A stretch of 64,000 nt of DNA, taken from NCBI GenBank assembly GCA_963576785.1, contig OY756148.1:1674001-1738000 (forward strand), in the 5' to 3' direction. Origin of the DNA: Chlorophyllum brunneum (taxonomy: Eukaryota > Basidiomycota > Agaricomycetes > Agaricales > Agaricaceae). Position 1 is the first letter of the stretch. The number at the start of each line of letters is the position of its first letter. The notes under the pieces were generated by a model. The model searched no databases. It was not told the origin of the DNA and saw only the letters and a program-made list of their open reading frames with translations. Below, piece by piece: positions 21,500 through 32,648 of the stretch. A program made the translations under genes and the position numbers.

Positions 21500-22390
21500 C
21501 CATTGCTGGGGACAAAGCCATGCAAAGTTTGGAAAGATCAGAAAGTCGGGGCAAAAGTGATGAAGTTTCAAAAGCAAGACAATATAGCTCATGATCCATC
21601 TCATCTAATTCCCTTCCTATCTGCGCAGGTTCGCATGGTTCTTTTGACTAGGTCCCACAGGGCAGAACCTTGAGTTGTGCTGGACTGAGACCCAGCAGGA
21701 ATAGTATGACAGGTACGCATATTGGATGTGCAAGATTTAGCGGTGCTATGAGATCACAAGTATATGGTATGTAAAATAGAAGAGTAATGTGACTCACCTC
21801 AGTTGCTCGAGGATCCGAGAACTGAGGTGGCAACGGTTAACTATCAAGGAATGTCTACTGAAAGCTAGTAAGGCAGTCTTGAGGTCGACAGTCGCAAACG
21901 CAGAAGTAATGATATGAGTCGTGGTTGTGGCACAGGAGATCGTACACCCAAAGAGGGGGAAGCACTCAAAGAGAAAATGCACGGGAAGGCAGATGCCTCA
22001 CTGAGATAAAATGAAAGTAACAATTTCGGGAGCCAAGGTCACGAAAGTGCCCAGGAAAGCATCACATCAGTTGCTGATGCAGTTGTGAGATACCTAGCGG
22101 ACAACCATGGGGATTCCATTATCCACTAGGTGGATATCTCGGATGGGAGCAGTGCCGTTTCGCTTTGTCATTTCAATGGAAGGCGTTCTAATTTACCGGA
22201 CCAACCTAGCCGGCAACAGGCTCGGGATCGGAACAAATTGATGGTGAAGAAGATACTTCATCAAACTTATACAGATTATGATACTACGCTGGGTTACATG
22301 ATCACAAAAGTGCCATCGTAGCGACTACATCATTCAGGAGATCAAACTATTAACTATAGTTTAGTAATATTTTTGGATCCCAATAAGGTA
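21500..22390. other. Stretch without a convincing gene
   Basis: Short minus-strand frames at 21648-21833 and 21794-21982 flank a possible intron (donor GTGAGTCAC near 21800) and might be an exon of a further membrane protein. No start or domain could be found. The plus-strand frame at 22130-22321 is also without features. Confidence 0.3.
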
Positions 22391-22404
22391 AAATTCCCTT
22401 ACTT

Positions 22405-22857
22405 TTACAAGCCACAATGGTAGGCGTGGACCTCCTTGTAACTGATAAGCGCATCACCAGGGAACTCGTTGACCTCCAAGCCAGTCAACGCTTTCATACC
22501 CGCAACGCTCGAAATGAAGCCGCGGTCAGCTTGGTTAATGACTGTGAAGGGCAAAACAACCTGATTGCCATCGGCGCGGTTGTACGAGAGCTCGTAACAC
22601 GCGCCGCAATGGCTAGAGTTGAACCCTTCAACAAGGAACGACCCTGCAATGCGGGGGAAGCTGGGGAGTGACCCGAAGTTCGGGAAATTCGCAAAGGGAC
22701 CTGGGTTGGCAGAGCAGGTGGTGGAGCCGAAGGAACCGGTGGGGTCGTCGAAGCGCTTGTCGTAGTTGAGGACAGTGGGAGTGGGAGGTTGGGCCAAGGC
22801 TGGGGCAACAGCGAAGGCAGTAGCGAGGAGAGCGAAGAAAGTAGAGGTGAACTGCAT
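22405..22857 (-). CDS. Cerato-platanin family secreted protein
   Basis: An uninterrupted 150-aa frame starts with a signal peptide (MQFTSTFFALLATAFAVAPALA). The mature part has the family pattern: an early LNYDKRFDD region, a first cysteine (TTCSA), FGSLPSFPRIAG, the paired cysteines of SSHCGACYEL, an AMKALTG-type helix and a C-terminal HCGL. The four cysteines are at the places expected for two disulfides in a double-psi beta-barrel. Cerato-platanins are small secreted fungal proteins that bind chitin oligomers, loosen walls and can act as elicitors in plants. This one has a slightly longer N-terminal part than usual. The lack of introns is unusual next to its intron-rich neighbours but common in this family. 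Confidence 0.9.
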   Translation of the reverse strand: MQFTSTFFALLATAFAVAPALAQPPTPTVLNYDKRFDDPTGSFGSTTCSANPGPFANFPNFGSLPSFPRIAGSFLVEGFNSSHCGACYELSYNRADGNQVVLPFTVINQADRGFISSVAGMKALTGLEVNEFPGDALISYKEVHAYHCGL

Positions 22858-22915
22858 AGTTGTTTAGGTAGAAGACTGTTGTTGGTGTCTGGCTTTTTGC
22901 AGTTGCTTTGGGAGG

Positions 22916-22923
22916 CTTTTATG
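22916..22923 (-). promoter_or_regulatory. TATA-like element of the cerato-platanin gene
   Basis: On the minus strand CATAAAAG lies about 60 bp before the ATG at 22857. The position fits a TATA box. Confidence 0.45.
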
Positions 22924-22989
22924 TGTTTCCTAGAGCGCTTTTCCAGAACCCGGAGGACTGAAAGACCGAAGCACATCGCTCAGTAGAGG

Positions 22990-23910
22990 GCTTATGGGGA
23001 AGGATTGTAATGTTTTACATTTCACTGTTACCTCATACCACATCTGGAGGTAGTTAGCAATGTTGAGGGCCGAGTCTCTTACGTGCTGGGCTCGCCTTTT
23101 GGGTGGATAGCTCATCAACCAATGCGCTGGCGAACGGGGTATTGAGCGGCACTGACATCCATACGGCAGTGATTAGACGAAGTAAGCAAGCTGTACCTCG
23201 ATAGAGCATCCGTTCCGATCAACGTGCGGTTCTAAACATATCGCGAAAGCCTCCGGAATCCATATTTAAGGTGTGTTCGTGAGAATATTAAAGGCTCGGA
23301 GAATCGTCGGTTGTCTCAGCGTAAGCTTAGGGAGTGTTGGTAGGCAGGGATTCCCGGAGCAACACGTTCCCGGGGTAATCTATCGCGTTGAAATCGGAGA
23401 GGCGATAGAACCAGGGTGATAAACGGTTTTTATGACAGCCCGGGACGTATTATGTCGTAGATGGGCCAATTAGTATTCAGCGATCATCATATGTAAATGA
23501 GGCTCGACGAGTCATGGAGAGACGGGAGTGAGAGCGGCCTGTTTTGTGTGACCCGACCTTCAAGGACAAGAGTTCGATTGGAGACAAGAAGGCTGCGATC
23601 CCCTGAGATACGGCCATCCAGAGTATTTTGCACAGGAGACAAGACAAGATAGGATTACTATGGCGCAAGCTTGAGCTGTTATTACTAATTTTCGCATAGG
23701 GGAGAGCCGCACGCGGATTATGAGAGGAATGATCATAGGTGAAAGGAGAGAGTGTAAAGTCAACGCTCTGTTAAAGAAGAAAGCAGGCGAGATATGTTTT
23801 TGTTTGGCACTTCCTTCGCCAATAAACATCACGTCGACAGGAGCACGTGATCATCCACGAGCCTAGTCGCATTTTTCGTGTTTCTCGTTTCCTCCGTAGT
23901 CTTCCTTCCG
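22990..23910. other. Divergent intergenic region
   Basis: This separates the minus-strand cerato-platanin from the plus-strand RRM gene and must hold the promoters of both. No further gene was found. Short minus-strand frames here lack any domain. Confidence 0.45.
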
Positions 23911-23915
23911 CGACG

Positions 23916-24880
23916 ATGTTCAGCAACCTCATCCGCCAACAAGCCCGTCTCGCACTCTCCACACGCCTCGCTGTCCCTCTACACCGTCATTCCCAAAAGT
24001 CCCTCCTCACACTCTCAACAACAGCTCAAAAGTCCCAAATCCTCTCACAGCGGACGTTTTCCATCTCGCGGTCGCTCTTCGAAGAGTCACCTATTTCGCA
24101 AGATGCTAATACTTCCGGGATGGAAGCTAGCACCAACGCGGATACGAGTGCGACGAGTGACATAGTGGGCGTCAACCCGAGGCGACGTGCTCTGTACGTT
24201 ACGAACTTGCCTTATAGCGCTGAAAAAGACGAGGTTCGCCAAATTTTTGAACCTTACGGTGAGGTCGAACGCGTCATATTTGGTATGTTCTCACCGGTAA
24301 TTTTAACTCGCCACCGGGACTTGAACTCATACCCTGACCAGGTACGGATGGAGAGGGTCGCCAAGCTGGCTATGGCTTTGTGGAATTTGCCAACGCAGAA
24401 GATGCATCCACGGCATTGGAATCCGGTGCTGAAGAACCGTTCGTCCTCTTGAATCGCACTCTTAGGGTCCAATATGCCAAAAACACACCGAAAACTCGGA
24501 GGCCCCTAGACAAGAAGGCGCACCCTCCCAATCGAACCATTCACATTGCCAATTATCCTGTGCCTGGTGATGACCGTCCATTGAGGGATATGCTGAAGGA
24601 CTATGAGGGCCATCTTTTACGAGTTACCTTCAGTACGTGCCATTTTGTGTCATCTCTGCCACAGCTCGCCCTAACGCACGAAACAGTGAGAGATCCTGCT
24701 GGCAACTATACCGAAAAAACGTTTGTACAATTTTCGGACCAGGAAACTGCGACTACTGTCCTCGAAAGATTCCAAGAAAAGGCTCTCGAGGGAACCAACT
24801 TGAAGATTTACTACGCCAGGGAGCGCACTCCATTCCAACGGGAACGGGGACAATCTAACACACAAATGTTTGATGCTTGA
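23916..24880 (+). CDS. Mitochondrial-type protein with two RNA-recognition motifs
   Basis: Exons 23916-24282, 24342-24632 and 24687-24880 give 283 aa. The N-terminal 60 residues are rich in arginine, serine and leucine with few acidic residues (MFSNLIRQQARLALSTRL), as for a mitochondrial targeting sequence. The first RRM begins ALYVTNLPYSAEKDEVRQIF (RNP2) and continues across the first intron into AGYGFVEFANAEDA (RNP1). A second RRM begins TIHIANYPVPGDD and ends NLKIYYARER, with TFVQFSDQETA as a degenerate RNP1. It probably binds mitochondrial RNA. The exact target cannot be told. Both introns fall inside the RRM folds with consistent phase 1, which supports the model. Confidence 0.8.
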
Positions 24881-25028
24881 TCAACTTCCTACCTTGTTTT
24901 CCGCCCTTGCCTTTGCCCCCTTACGTGCCCTTAATCTCGTTAAAACCACCGCATATACAGTATTTATACATAAATCGGCCACACCCCCAGTCAATCGCTA
25001 TTCCTGCTTTCTAGGACACCAATAGAGC

Positions 25029-26368
25029 TCAATCGTTCGCAGCTGCGAAATAACTCTAATTCAGAGTGAATGAATTGCATGAGCCACGACATTTCAAGCA
25101 AGCACCTGAAAGACTCACCTCACGTTCCTCAAGAAACTCTAGATACGACAAGGCAACCGCGATCCAAAAACTGGTATCAACACCCAGCAAAACTTCCTCA
25201 GATTTATCAATTTCCAGCAACCCCGTCAGGGAACGAACGGTCAGAACGGGTGTCTGATCATGGAACGTAAGAAGGGGTGTGTGTAGTGGTACAACTGGAA
25301 CGCCGGAGCCAGGAGAAGTTGAAGCTGGAGTTGTATTCATCAAAGCCACAGTCGAGCGAGACGCCTCAGCTGCAGGTAAATTGAGTGCATAAGGTGGTGG
25401 CGGAGAGAGCGGTGTGTTCAAAGGTACACGCGAAAGTGTGAACGAATTAGAGTGCGCTGGGCTATGTGACTTTAACACCGAGAGTGCACGAGAAAAGAAA
25501 GATTGTTGAGCAGCATTTTGCGATGTCGCCATACCTGACGGTACAAGTACGAATTGTGTAATTTGTGATTGCGCGTTCGTACCTCCTCTGTTGGGACGAC
25601 GGGTAGGTTGTGGTACTTGTAGGTGTGTAGCTGGGGGTGTAGGTGGGTATGAGTGTATGCTAGCTTGACTGCTATCATTTTGAAGTGTCAAAGTTTTTTG
25701 AGCTGCGGGTTCTGATTCAGGCTTACTACCATTACCATCTGGTGTGGCTGGAGTAGGGTTGGTACGCGAGGAAAAAGAAAGTGATGCATCAACATGGTAA
25801 GGCGAGCTTTGTGGGATTGGTGTAAGCGGGATGAATACACCTGGTGGAAACATTGGTGCTCTTAGGCGGATGTACCACCCCCTGAAGGGACGGTGAATTG
25901 TCCAGTATACTTTAGACGTTTGGTTGTGCTAGGTATAACTTTGTTGGACTAGTGTTATTAGTGGATTCGAGAGATACGACTTACGACGAGTTGTTCAATT
26001 ATTTCGTTGTCGCCCAAAAATCTCTCCTTTACACAGAATTAGCTTAATGAACGATGAATTTAAAGACATGGGTGTACCTTGAACCAAACTACGTTGTCTG
26101 GCGAGCCTTCCTCATATACATTCACTCGCATATCCTGCAATACATCCGTGCTTCATATCAGATTAACGAACCAGAATATTCAAGAAGCAGAGAGCCCTCA
26201 CGTTCGGATGATAAAACGGCTAGTATTAGATGCCCCGGGTGTTTGTGGGGGTTGCATGGCGGATGTGGTAGGTGACGAAATTGGCAGTACACAAGTGAAT
26301 TTGGTATCGAAGGCGATATTTGCACCCAAAGACGAAGACAAATAAAGCTCTGATCGAAGTCTACCCAT
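25029..26368 (-). CDS. Conserved fungal protein of unknown function with PPPPY segment
   Basis: Five exons join in frame: 26368-26202, 26150-26078, 26026-25985, 25928-25119 and 25055-25029 (372 aa). The N-terminal third looks folded (MGRLRSELYLSSSLGAN, DMRVNVYEEGSPDNVVWFK, VYWTIHRPFRGWYIRLR, FPPGVFIPL). It reads like a conserved core with a tryptophan- and arginine-rich strand region. The middle is low-complexity S/T/P/Q and includes LSPPPPYALNLP. The C-terminal part (TPVLTVRSLTGLLEIDK, FWIAVALSYLEFLEERE) is again ordered and may contain one amphipathic or membrane helix. No family name comes to mind. The clean splicing of small exons shows that it is a real gene. Confidence 0.7.
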
Positions 26369-26610
26369 GTGACATATGTCTAGATCGTCATCAGATCGTT
26401 ATCCTAACAGGGAGGACTCAGCAAGTGAGCGGCGGGATGAGCAAGGATCGACGTGGAAAATGCATTATAGGAAAGCGGTAATAAGGAAAGCAGGTACCAA
26501 AACACAACTACTACGAGCATCCCCACCATGCAGAAAACCTCAGGGCGTATCCACCACAGGGTTCGAATCGTCACATCATCATCACCCAGCATCAAACCTC
26601 AACATTAAAA

Positions 26611-27745
26611 TCACAACCTCTTCAGCGCTTTCTTCCTCTTCTCCGCACTCGTCGTCGCACTCCCTGTAGCAGCCCTTTTCACCGCCTTCTTCGCGCCAGT
26701 TGGCAGAGCTTTATCAGCAATACTTAGCCCCATGCCAGAAGCTAGTTTATTGTTCCCCCCAACATTAGCGTCAGCTGTGGCAAGAGGGGAAGGTGAGGGA
26801 TGACGATCCTTTTCTTTTCCTGTGCCCTCTTTGTCTGCTGCGAGGGAGGCTTTACGGGGATGATGCTGTGGAGCGGGGGAAGCAGGTTTTCGTGTGGCAA
26901 CAGGGAGAGGTAGGAGAAGAGTAGATGGAACCGAGGTGGTGGTCGATGGTGATGATGTGTCAGTCGAAGTCGCCACTGACGTTGCATTAGACGCTGCAGC
27001 CGTAGGCGAGGTTTTGGAAGAGGAGGCCGTAGATGTAGAAGGGGGCGGAGTTGACACAACGGAAGGTATTGATGATGAGGGGACAGGGGAAGGGTCGTTG
27101 AACTCGACAGGCTTGACGCGTGGCGTGGCGTGCACACTCGTGATCAACTTAGCACGACTACAGTAACTCTCGTAGTCCTCGAGAAGGAGCTTTCCCGCTT
27201 CTTCGTCCAGTGCGGATTCGGGATTGGGGTAGATAAGAAGGCATTTAACGGTCACTAATATGTGGCCAATCCCGTATGATGATTGCCAGTCTTTCTTTAG
27301 AGTGTTGACACAGATTTCACCCGCACTAGAAACGTTTGGGTGGAATATCTTGGTGGCGAACCAACCTGCGGATTATCTTAGCTCTAGGGCATGGCCTGTA
27401 TAGATAGAGGGACGTACACTTCGGTGGTGCTGCAGGAAACTCCTCTGTGAACTTGAACTTGACCCTAAAGTAACCCCCTGCGTAAGGGGTACCCTCTAGG
27501 TGGCCAAACAGGAAAGGTAATCAGTCAGTTTGATCTACAAATATGATGTTGCTACCCGTACCCGGACCCTCAATGATGCCAGTGATGTTGAACATATCCT
27601 CCTCGTTTGTCTGAACGCGAATCCCTTCGGGAGGGTTCTTCTTGAGGTCAGTGAGCTCTCGCATCAAGCGGCGTGAAACGGCGGGAGAAACCTGGAAAAT
27701 GGCTCAGTACTCTGTCGTCAGTCTCCAAGGATGAACCCATACCAT
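26611..27745 (-). CDS. Ubiquitin-conjugating enzyme E2 S-like (UBE2S)
   Basis: Exons 27745-27743 (start only), 27691-27562, 27495-27418 and 27365-26611 give about 321 aa. The E2 fold is complete: [30 protein letters not shown], the HPN motif in KIFHPNV, and the catalytic cysteine in GEICVNTL followed by KKDW. The sequence [17 protein letters not shown] is characteristic of UBE2S. A long S/T/P-rich tail of about 150 residues ends in KRKKALKRL. Human UBE2S ends in a comparable basic Leu-Arg peptide that docks on the anaphase-promoting complex. UBE2S extends Lys11-linked ubiquitin chains during mitotic exit. The start is uncertain: the exon before the first intron is open without an in-frame ATG other than the one at its end, so an upstream exon may exist. 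Confidence 0.85.
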
Positions 27746-28063
27746 TGTTTTAATGTAGACTGGGTGTAGGATGTTTTGAATTCGTGCAAAGAAAGGTGTC
27801 GTCGAATCGCGAGATTCACAACAAACATCACGTGGCCAGTGATCGATTTGTCAGCCCCTCTTCTTTACCTTTGCCTTTGTCTTTTGTCCCGCGACTTCAT
27901 TAACGCGTTTTTCCCTTCAAGCAGGAAAAGAATATCTAGGGCATCATAAACGGTACAAACATTCGTAACCGAAGAGCAAAACCATATTGATAATCATTAC
28001 ATTCGCATATTCTCTAACACGCCTCCAGGACGATTTAAAAAATGCAATCGGACTTGTCGGAAA

Positions 28064-29104
28064 TTATGCCTTCGAAATTATCTCGGCTCCAAAGTTGGCA
28101 AACCACACGTCTTGGTCTTTTGGCGTAGCCCAGTCAGGTGATGAGCCTGTTATGAGCCTCTTTAACACCAATTTTACATCCACCATCGGATAGGCCGACT
28201 CACCTCCAAAGAAAGTCTGGACTTGCATGCCCCGAATACGACCAGCACTGCTATCCCTGATAATGATTCCGGAAACACTAATAACACTCTTCCCATTAAC
28301 GAACAACTCAATCTCTCCATTCGCTTCATCGGCATCGTTGAGTTTCACGCGTTCAGCAACAGTCGTCCATTCACCGTCCGGGAATGAGAAGCTACCCCTG
28401 TTTACCGAGATACCAAACGAGGAATCACAAATCGAATTTGGCATCGAGCAAAGTTTTTCGTTGACGGCAAAGCGAGGATCGTCATATGGAGGAAGATAGA
28501 GATAAAGTTCACCAGCACCATCGGTTCTCCACATCAGACGCGCAGAGAAGCAGGTGGAATCTTTACGACCACCAGAGCATGTGAAGGCGGTGGTGTCATT
28601 ATCACCACCATCTATCGATGTCTTCCATCAGCATTGACGCTGAAGACAAGATCAAGACTCACAAAGCCCAGGAAGCTTGCCTCCTTTTACGAACTCGAAA
28701 CCACTAGGAAAATAAATCGAGTAGCTGAAAAGTGCTTCCTTCGCCGTGGAGAGATCCACAGACGAAGGTCCAGGGGCATAAAACGATACACCACCGCAGG
28801 GGTCAACGCTAGGTTTGTACGAGCCCTCCGGGTAATGAGCTTTCAGAGACTTGACCCCATCAGGCGAGTTCTCATAGGTAAAGGGGCATCGGTTTGTGAC
28901 CTTTTCAGGTCGAAGTGTTGAGTTGCTCAGGGGGAGCGATCCTGATGCACCGGCGAGTGTTGTCCATCGTGGACTACCGGATACAGGAAAGAGATTGGAT
29001 TCTGTGCCGGGATCACGCTGGATGACACTGAAAGGTGAGGCGGAGGTAAGCTTTGTTGCTGCGAAGAGGAAGAGAGTAGACAAGGAAGCAGTGGTGAACT
29101 TCAT
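28064..29104 (-). CDS. Secreted polysaccharide lyase family 14-like protein
   Basis: Exons 29104-28663, 28611-28204 and 28146-28064 give 310 aa. A signal peptide (MKFTTASLSTLFLFAATKL) is followed by a beta-jelly-roll type catalytic region with landmarks that I know from fungal PL14-like proteins: GGVSFYAPGP, FSYSIYFPSGFEFVKGGKLPG, the cysteine-bearing TCSGGRKDSTCFSARLMWR, GAGELYLYLPP, and near the end GMQVQTFFGG and SSPDWATPKDQDVWF. PL14 enzymes split uronic-acid polymers by beta-elimination. The substrate in mushrooms is not settled. The middle intron uses the AG at 28612-28613, which restores LYGG. A nearer AG would give a stop. The protein is of usual length and looks intact. Confidence 0.8.
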
Positions 29105-29199
29105 CCTGGAGAAGTTGGGTATCGCTTCCGGGAAGGAGTTGGTCAAGACACAAATGCGACTGTGCGTTGTCCTTTTCACTTTCCGTCAGCCTCACCCCG

Positions 29200-29206
29200 T
29201 TTTATA
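29200..29206 (-). promoter_or_regulatory. TATA box of the PL14-like gene
   Basis: On the minus strand TATAAAA lies about 100 bp before the ATG at 29104, in a promoter otherwise without landmarks. Confidence 0.5.
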
Positions 29207-29209
29207 TGC

Positions 29210-31170
29210 CTTGCAAACACTTTCTCTCTTCACACGGGGCGGATGACCTTCGTTTTGGGGTGGCTCCCAAACCATCTTCCTGTTCATTACTCCAGGGAAG
29301 ATCCTCTCGGAAACAGTACTAAATGCCAATGGGTACATTTGGGGTTTAAGAGCTCGTTTATTTCTACCGTGATTGTGCAGAAGACGCCTATCGCAAGATA
29401 GGCCTTTCCAGAGGGAAGTATTGCGAAGACTCCAACACATAGGACATCATGTGCAGATTGTCGTAACACTACCTCGGCAGCATGTTACCCAAGTCACGGT
29501 ACGCATGCCAGCCATTACCTCGGAAGGAACAGAAGAGGCGATCCACCATCCGCAGCATATCGGCTCGTCCAGATGAAAGAGGCGTTGGTGATCGTATTCG
29601 GTTTACTCGTTTCGCCTCAGCTCGTTGGCCTCCAAACCCGCCCATATGATCGCGTCAATACCATAGTTCTTGACCTTTGACCTCCTATTTTATCATTCAA
29701 CAACAGCTGAATATTGAGGTTGACCCGCAATTCATACAATTTTTTAGTCCGAGAGTCGGCCCGTAATTGATCCGACCAGCTGTTATTTTTAACTCTACTA
29801 TAAATATCGAGCCGCACATGCTCACGACAGACAAGGAACACAGAGGCACTCAAGGGGAGGCGGGAACACACATGCAGTAGTTCTTCTAGCGTAAAAGCAT
29901 ACACGAGACTATACTTGTTCTGATATTGATAATGACATCTAGACGCCGAGTCAGACTTGGGGAACACGGAATGAGGTCGATCCTGAATATATCAAGCATA
30001 CAGAGGCCCTAACTTGACGCTCCGTAGACAACTTCTCAAACCAACTTTTATTTTTCCTCAAGGTGTCAGGAGCAACACTATGAGCCTCACGGAAACCAGA
30101 CCCCTAAGTCGGACATGTTCGGACACCCGTACCATTCGTACCCGAGTCAATGTGGCTCAAGTCCCCCCTGGTAACTTAATAAGTTCATTTTCCACGAGAA
30201 GATCGACTAGTGGTAGACTTTGATTGTTGATGACGGGTGAACAGCCAGCGGACTTGGTGGCGAGATGCGCCGTGTATTTGCCGATATGGAACCACGATGG
30301 AGCTTGGCTTGGCTGCCGTATGCAGATGACATCATCATCCACATGGAATGGAAACTGGTTACATCGTGGTAGAGGATAAGTCAAAGCTAACACAATAGGA
30401 ACACAGTAGCTATGAGCTACATCTGCTCTCAGGACACCCGGAACGGATCCAGCTAGGAGGGTGGGGGTCGTTCAACAGGGTCATTACCACTGCACCACCC
30501 CTCATAGGGACGACTGGGATCCGTCTTCTATGCACTGACTGGATGGTTCTGTGGTCACGCTTGAAGGGAGGACATCGGATTGTAAGTGAATCCTCAGTTG
30601 TGCTTGGACTAACAAAAAGAAATTATCTTATGGTGGCCGTGGCAATTTCTCAGCGTGTAAAATGCTGACAATTGGCTGATGCTTCGCCATTCGCCGACAA
30701 GAGCCCGTGGTCGGATGGATAATCAATGTAACTGGGGCCGCATGATATACTCAGCTTCAGCACAACAATAATGAAGATAACACACAATCCGGACAACAAA
30801 ATTGACAACAATACGCCCAATCTACAGTTTTTTTTTTACGAAGTCGTTAATCAGACAGACAGAGGTGAGGCAAGAGAGCATAGAGGATAGAGATAGCAAG
30901 GAGAAGACAGAGCGAAGCGAGTCCATAGTTAACACACTGTTTTCAGACAGCAGTGGATCTCAATGACCAAAACCGCGAAGGCCGAGACACATAGCGATCG
31001 CTAACGAATCAAGGACATAACCACCGTCGTTGATTATCTTGGTGAGGCATGCCTTGAATGCGTCAGTATAATTAATTTTATCTGGTTGAACAGGGAGCGG
31101 CTGGTAACAAAAGGCGGAAAATTGACTTTCTGATGCACGACGTCAGTTGTTGAAAGTCAGAGCTAGGTAT
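29210..31170. other. Long stretch without a convincing gene
   Basis: Frames on both strands are short and without domain features. The longest, 29617-29967 on the minus strand, has no signal, span or repeat. A T9 run at 30829 and a purine-rich part at 30860-30920 are low complexity. I see no RNA gene or mobile element. Confidence 0.4.
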
Positions 31171-31174
31171 ATCT

Positions 31175-32648
31175 TCACCCACCGGACATGCTGACACGTA
31201 GGTGGCCATAGTCACAGGTCTTCAGCTCGCGTTGTTGCGAAAGGAAGGTGTCGTAAGAGCCTTGCCCCGTGTACCTGAAGGCCATGGCTTCAAGTAGCTC
31301 CCAGACGGCTTTTTTCAATGAGAAGAAACGGAAGGAAGGATCACAGGGATCTAAGTCCCTTGCTCCAAGTCGAATCAGGGCGCTCAAATGTTGGGCATAG
31401 GGGGTCGAGACAAGGATTTGTCGCATCAACAAGACGAACCAGATGAAGAATGGAGTACACTTTGTACCATCGCAGACGTGGTTGTTTCGGAATACATTTT
31501 TCAACTCCTCCCAAACTGTAAGACCGGTATTACTCGCCAACCAGGAGCGAACAATCGTCCGCCCCTGATCGTCCTCCGATATGGATAATTGGGACCAGGA
31601 CCCGGGCATGAAGATAGAATCGACCCAACCGCGGTCAGCAAGGCAACTGAACCGTTGTCTGATTGCTTGGATATATCCGGTTGGGTAGGAACACTCTGTA
31701 CCACCAACGCCATAGCGTCGAATGTGTGTAGGGGTGTCTGCGCAAGAACAAGCAAGCGTTGGCAAAGGAAACCCCCCAAGGTCCAATACCGGCGCGGCTG
31801 GATCGGTGGTGGCCCGATGAGGGAAGAATTGACTATCCTCTCGAAAAATGGCCTTGAGGTCGAAGGGGTAGTCGGTCTGGTTGAACGGTACCTGCGGCGG
31901 CATCTCGTTCTTGGTATGAGTCTTTACCGAGAGCCTCTGCGCGATCAGATCTGGGGGTAGAGGTGGGAGGAGAGGTCTTCTTATTTCCGGCAAGACGGTC
32001 AGACGGTGAGGGGGAGGGTGTGTGATACAGCCGTATGGAGCCGCTTGAGTAGGAGGGAGATGGGCTTGGAGTTGTGCAGACAGATGAATGGCGGGCGATG
32101 AGATGACAGGAGGAGGCAGGGTGGATGCCAGCGGCGCGGTCTCGCAGGGTATGGGAAATTGACTTGGGCCTCCCATGTACGGAACAGGAGACAATGGACC
32201 GGTCGACCAGGGGATGAACTAGCAGGGAATGTGAGCGCGTGGACAGATCGTCAGTCTAGGTGTTGTCGCACCAGGGATGGCTCTGGAGTGGAGGTTAACC
32301 ACGATTCTTCGATTTTGACACGGGGGAGTGCGTAGGGCTCGACCGTTGGTTGTGCAATATGTGCGTAAGCCTAACACGGAGGCCGGTCAGCTCGAAGAAA
32401 GCAGATCTAAAAAGAGGGGCGATGTGCTATCCACTGACCTGGGACGGGACAAACTGGTTTTCGTACTGGACGACTGGGGCTTGTAAATAATAGGGCGGGT
32501 GTCCGAGAATGTCGGCTGCTGGTCGAAAGAAACGAGGGGGCTGTCTGGATGATTTTTTGGAGGCTCGTGGTCCTATCCGCCGCCGGCGAGACGGTTGATG
32601 AGGCACATCCGAAGGGCTATGGACATTCTGTTGATGGAGGGACAGCAT
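31175..32648 (-). CDS. Hypothetical protein, proline-rich N-terminus and conserved-looking C-terminal half
   Basis: Exons 32648-32439, 32370-32272 and 32218-31175 join in phase 0 and give 450 aa. Residues 1-200 are rich in proline, glutamine and serine, with basic patches (SRRRRIGPRASKK) that could be a nuclear localisation signal, and include HPPYYLQ. From about residue 210 the sequence looks folded: YPFDLKAIFRED, RQRFSCLADRGWVDSIFMPG, SWLASNTGLTVWEELKNVF, FFIWFVLLMRQIL, KKAVWELLEAM. I recognise no domain. A nuclear regulatory role is possible from the composition, but this is a guess. Both introns are about 53-68 bp with good ends, which supports a real gene. Confidence 0.6.

Noticed and set aside
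22130..22321. 63-codon plus-strand frame upstream of the cerato-platanin gene
   Set aside because: It has no signal peptide, domain or promoter feature.
24283..24341. Reverse strand of the first RRM-gene intron reads like the 3' half of a tRNA (GAGTTCAAGTCCCGG)
   Set aside because: No 5' half or acceptor stem is present, and the stretch is a well-formed intron.
24380..24880. Possible second short gene starting within the RRM gene
   Set aside because: It is simply exons 2 and 3 of the RRM gene read through the second intron.
28896..29246. 116-codon plus-strand frame
   Set aside because: It is the complement of the first exon of the PL14-like gene.
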